Source of the DNA: CAYPEL01 sp964409635
GTDB lineage: Bacteria; Pseudomonadota; Gammaproteobacteria; DSM-19610
Length of the DNA stretch: 17,275 nt
Direction: 5' to 3'
Assembly (NCBI GenBank): GCA_964409635.1
Contig: CAYPEL010000045.1
Span: 1 to 17,275 of the forward strand
Part shown: positions 14,849-17,275 of the stretch, piece after piece
How the letters are laid out: the number at the start of each line of letters is the position of its first letter
Numbering within the stretch: the stretch's first letter is position 1
Translations under genes and position numbers: made by a program
Notes under the pieces: model-generated
Told to the model about the DNA's origin: nothing
Databases searched by the model: none
What the model saw: the letters and a program-made list of their open reading frames with translations, nothing else

Positions 14849-14864
14849 GGTATGATCACCGGCT

Positions 14865-16148
14865 ATGGTCATACCCGAATACCTGATTGCGATCCTGATT
14901 GCGCTGCTTTCCGGTTTGATTGGATTTTTCTGGTCACACCTGCGGGATCAAGGTGAAATTACCCGCCTGCACGAAGACAGGGCGCGCCTGCAAGCCCAGC
15001 TCGACAGCGAACGCATGGCCGCTATGGCAAAACTACGCGCCTACGAACAAGCCCGCGAACAGTTTCAGCAAACCTTTAAGGCCCTGGCCGGTGATGCGCT
15101 GAAGAGCAACAGCAGTGAATTCCTGAAGCTGGCAGAAGCTAATCTCAAACATTTTCAAAGCAACGCGAAAAGTGATCTTAACCAACGCCAAAAGTCTGTT
15201 GAAAACATGGTTAAACCCATACAGCAGGCGCTGGAAAAAACCGAAAAACAGGTGCGAGCAATGGAACGCGAACGCCAACAGGCATTCGGTTCCCTGGATC
15301 AGCACCTCAAGACCATGACCGAATCACATCATTTATTACAGAGTGAAACCCGCAATCTGGTGCAAGCATTACGCCGGCCCGAAGTGCGTGGTCAATGGGG
15401 AGAGCTAACCCTGAAGCGTCTCGTCGAACTTGCCGGTATGGCTGAGCATTGCGATTTTTTTCAACAAGAAAGCATTCAAACTGATGAAGGTCTGTTACGG
15501 CCCGATATGATCGTACGCATGTCGGACGACCGTGAAATTGTCATCGACGCAAAAACTTCACTGGATGCCTATCTGTCCGCTATCGAAGCAAAAGATGACC
15601 AGCAACGCAACCAGCATCTGGAACGTCATGCCAGGAAAGTTCGCGAACGGGTGCGTGAACTCGCGTCAAAACATTATTGGCAGCAATTACCGAAGTCACC
15701 CGAATTCGTGGTGCTATTTATTCCGGGGGATCAATTCTTGAGCAGCGCGCTGAATACAGACCCACAAATTCTCGAAGACGCACTGGCTGATAAAATAATT
15801 CTCGCCACACCGACCAGTCTGGTTGCCTTGCTCCGCACCCTCGCCTATGGCTGGCGCCAGAAAGTATTGGCGGAAAATGCTGAGCAAATACGCAAAATCG
15901 GTGAAGATTTTTACGACAGGCTGATTAAATTTTCAGACCATCTTGGTAAAGTTGGCCGTAATCTCAATGGCAGCGTTGAAGCCTATAACAAAGCGGTTGG
16001 ATCTTTTGACTCACGCGTGCTGCCAAGCGTACGCCGTTTCACTGAACTGGGAATCCGTTCTAAAAAAGAAATAGAGGAATTGCCCCAGGTCGAACGCTTG
16101 CCGCGCTCAGTGGAATCAGAGCAGAATAACAGGCTGAAAGAGTCGTAA
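14865..16148 (+). CDS. rmuC: DNA recombination protein RmuC
   Basis: A 427-residue RmuC. One N-terminal membrane helix (about 5-24) is followed by a long charged coiled coil (about 28-160) and the RmuC core (about 165-370). RRPEVRGQWGELTLKRL (170-186) opens the core. LRPDMIVRM (211-219) and IVIDAKTSLDAY (225-236) give the PD-(D/E)xK-like triad Asp214, Asp228 and Lys230. The family limits recombination at short inverted repeats in E. coli, and some members act in anti-plasmid or anti-phage settings, but nothing here points to that. The ATG at 14865 fits the membrane helix start, although the ribosome site is weak (AGG 14 bases upstream). The C-terminal tail after about 405 is charged and probably disordered. 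It is followed by the synthase-like gene on the same strand, 119 bp away. Confidence 0.93.
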   Translation: MVIPEYLIAILIALLSGLIGFFWSHLRDQGEITRLHEDRARLQAQLDSERMAAMAKLRAYEQAREQFQQTFKALAGDALKSNSSEFLKLAEANLKHFQSNAKSDLNQRQKSVENMVKPIQQALEKTEKQVRAMERERQQAFGSLDQHLKTMTESHHLLQSETRNLVQALRRPEVRGQWGELTLKRLVELAGMAEHCDFFQQESIQTDEGLLRPDMIVRMSDDREIVIDAKTSLDAYLSAIEAKDDQQRNQHLERHARKVRERVRELASKHYWQQLPKSPEFVVLFIPGDQFLSSALNTDPQILEDALADKIILATPTSLVALLRTLAYGWRQKVLAENAEQIRKIGEDFYDRLIKFSDHLGKVGRNLNGSVEAYNKAVGSFDSRVLPSVRRFTELGIRSKKEIEELPQVERLPRSVESEQNNRLKES

Positions 16149-16218
16149 TATTCTGTTTTTTAGTGGCGCTTAACTTGTCGGGTGATTGGCTACGAAATCC
16201 ACAGGAGTCTGCGAAAAT

Positions 16219-16242
16219 GGTGGGGTTCCCCCACCCTACGGG
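16219..16242. repeat. GGGTGGGT palindromic repeat, copy 4 (degenerate)
   Basis: Arms GGTGGGG (16219-16225) and CCCCACC (16229-16235) with loop TTC, followed by the family's right end CTACGGG. The left CGTAG end is missing, and compensating G/C changes keep the palindrome. It lies 25 bases before the start of the squalene-synthase-like gene. Confidence 0.75.
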
Positions 16243-16267
16243 AATACTGAGTGTATGTTTCATCAAA

Positions 16268-17134
16268 ATGACGCCTGAGCAGTATTGCTATAAGAAAGCA
16301 GTTAAGACAGGCTCCAGCTTGTATTACAGCATGCTGTATTTGCCTGAAAAGGAGCGCAATGCCGCTACTGCCCTGCTTGCGTTTTGCATTGAATCACGCG
16401 CAATCGTGACTCAATGTACTGAACCTGCGATTGCTCATTCGAAACTTGACTGGTGGCGCAGTGAACTAGACCGCTGTTTTAACGGACAAGCACAACACCC
16501 GGTCAGCAAGGCATTACTCACACCCCTGCAAACCTGGAACCTGCCACAGGAATACTTTCATGAAATCCTGGATAGCGTTCAGATGGATCTGCAGCAGCAT
16601 CACTACCAGACATTGAGTGAACTTGCTCTTTACTGTTATCGTACCTCAGGAGTTGCCAGTTTATTATTGACGGAAGTTTACGGATACCATAATCGAAACA
16701 CCGTTAAATATGCCCAAAGCCTCGGCACGGCCTTGCAACTGACCCGGATATTGAAAAACATCCATGCTGATGTACAACAGGGGCGAATGTATATACCGTT
16801 GGAAACCCTGCATCAATTTGACACGCAGCCAGATGACTTGCTGCAAAAGTCAGACCCGAATCAATTTCGTCCTTTGTTTGAACACCTGGTACAACAGGCC
16901 AGTGATTATTTTGATCAGGCTTTTGCACAGCTGGCTGATGAGGATCGTTATAATCAGCGACAAGGATTGATTCAGGCGGCTATTTATCAAGCGTTATTAA
17001 AAGAAATTGCAGCAGATGGTTATCATCTGCTGGATCAGCAAGTCAGTCTGACGCCTGTGAGAAAATTCTGGATCGCCTGGAACGTTAACCGGCGTGAAAA
17101 ACGTAACCGTAATCACTCATTAAAAATCGGATAG
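16268..17134 (+). CDS. Squalene/phytoene synthase-fold protein (HpnD-like) lacking catalytic Asp motifs
   Basis: 288 residues with the HpnD-type layout from end to end: MTPEQYCYKKAVKTGSSLYY at the start, HSKLDWWRSEL (57-67), YFHEILDSVQMDL (96-108), LYCYRTSGVASLL, QGRMYIPLETLHQF (171-184), the ALL-EIAADGY segment and the closing TPVRKFWIAWNVNRREK (262-278). True HpnD enzymes condense two farnesyl diphosphates using two Asp-rich motifs. Here the first, usually FCREVDDVVDEC, reads FCIESRAIVTQC (39-50). The second, usually IRDVGEDARRGR, reads LKNIHADVQQGR (162-173) and keeps only Asp168. It therefore probably cannot bind the magnesium-diphosphate clusters and is unlikely to be a working synthase. 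The frame is intact and no decay is visible. The ATG at 16268 matches the family start. The upstream open frame to 16163 reads through the repeat. No Shine-Dalgarno is obvious. Confidence 0.85.
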   Translation: MTPEQYCYKKAVKTGSSLYYSMLYLPEKERNAATALLAFCIESRAIVTQCTEPAIAHSKLDWWRSELDRCFNGQAQHPVSKALLTPLQTWNLPQEYFHEILDSVQMDLQQHHYQTLSELALYCYRTSGVASLLLTEVYGYHNRNTVKYAQSLGTALQLTRILKNIHADVQQGRMYIPLETLHQFDTQPDDLLQKSDPNQFRPLFEHLVQQASDYFDQAFAQLADEDRYNQRQGLIQAAIYQALLKEIAADGYHLLDQQVSLTPVRKFWIAWNVNRREKRNRNHSLKIG

Positions 17135-17169
17135 TAAAACTAAACACCACATTAAGTTCAAAGCGTCCA

Positions 17170-17189
17170 CCCTCCCTGAGGGAGAGGGC
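17170..17189. terminator. Possible terminator or repeat hairpin after the synthase-like gene
   Basis: CTCCC-TGA-GGGAG (17172-17184) forms a short perfect stem inside CCCTCCCTGAGGGAGAGGGC. The GC-rich CCCTC/GAGGG pattern resembles a dispersed repeat common in proteobacterial intergenic DNA. No T-run follows on the plus strand, so a terminator role is weakly supported. Confidence 0.3.
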
Positions 17190-17244
17190 GCCAAAAGAAA
17201 TATAGTTGACCGAACATGACTATTTAACATGATAAACTGTCGCG

Positions 17245-17275
17245 ATGAAAATTCCCGCTGACTGGCAACCCGCTG
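17245..17275 (+). CDS. Start of a plus-strand gene, cut by the window end
   Basis: An ATG at 17245 opens a frame of ten visible codons (MKIPADWQPA) running off the window. TTGACC (17206-17211) with GATAAA (17231-17236) upstream could be its promoter, with a long 19-base spacer. The DW-P pattern near the start recalls the N-terminus of PgeF/YfiH-type proteins, but ten residues cannot settle it. Confidence 0.35.
   Translation, partial: MKIPADWQPA

Noticed and set aside
16163..16267. Extension of the synthase-like gene to 16163
   Set aside because: It reads through the degenerate GGGTGGGT repeat. The family N-terminus (MTPEQYC) begins at 16268.

Overview
The window is ordinary chromosomal DNA of a gammaproteobacterium of moderate GC. 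Every large gene has a close counterpart in that class. The order hisC-pheA-serC-gyrA-mtnA-mtaD-ubiG-mupP is the order I know from Pseudomonas (the aromatic/serine supraoperon next to gyrA, then mtnA, the MTA deaminase, ubiG and mupP), here with extra genes inserted. I see no rRNA, tRNA, CRISPR, transposase, phage or defence genes.

Positions 15-7268 (all minus strand, so transcription runs leftward from gyrA): gyrA, serC, a short serA-type phosphoglycerate dehydrogenase, pheA (chorismate mutase/prephenate dehydratase) and hisC. SerA and SerC make phosphoserine from 3-phosphoglycerate. PheA makes phenylpyruvate. HisC is a PLP aminotransferase for histidinol phosphate and possibly aromatic keto acids. 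The gaps gyrA-serC, serC-serA and pheA-hisC each carry an inverted repeat, while serA-pheA is only 13 bp apart.

Positions 7447-10693: mtnA (minus) and mtaD (plus) act in methylthioadenosine salvage. A secreted OmpA-C peptidoglycan-binding protein with its own terminator sits between them. Positions 10694-12464 hold two minus-strand genes, a DUF6279-type lipoprotein and an unrecognised six-helix membrane protein. They separate mtaD from ubiG, and copies of a GGGTGGGT/ACCCACCC palindrome lie on the left side and between the two genes.

Positions 12560-13936: ubiG (ubiquinone methyltransferase) and mupP (MurNAc-6-phosphate phosphatase), 3 bp apart. Positions 14092-17275: a DUF4202 protein of unknown function (minus), rmuC (plus), a squalene/phytoene-synthase-fold protein (plus), and the first codons of a further plus-strand gene.

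The most unusual item is the last complete gene (16268-17134). It keeps the length and overall sequence of HpnD-type presqualene diphosphate synthases, but nearly all acidic residues of both Asp-rich catalytic motifs are gone. It looks like an intact, repurposed pseudoenzyme. A second item is the SerA subfamily, which lacks the usual catalytic glutamate. At least four copies of the GGGTGGGT palindrome are spread over the window, and one supplies a stop codon to pheA. No multi-gene novel system is evident.
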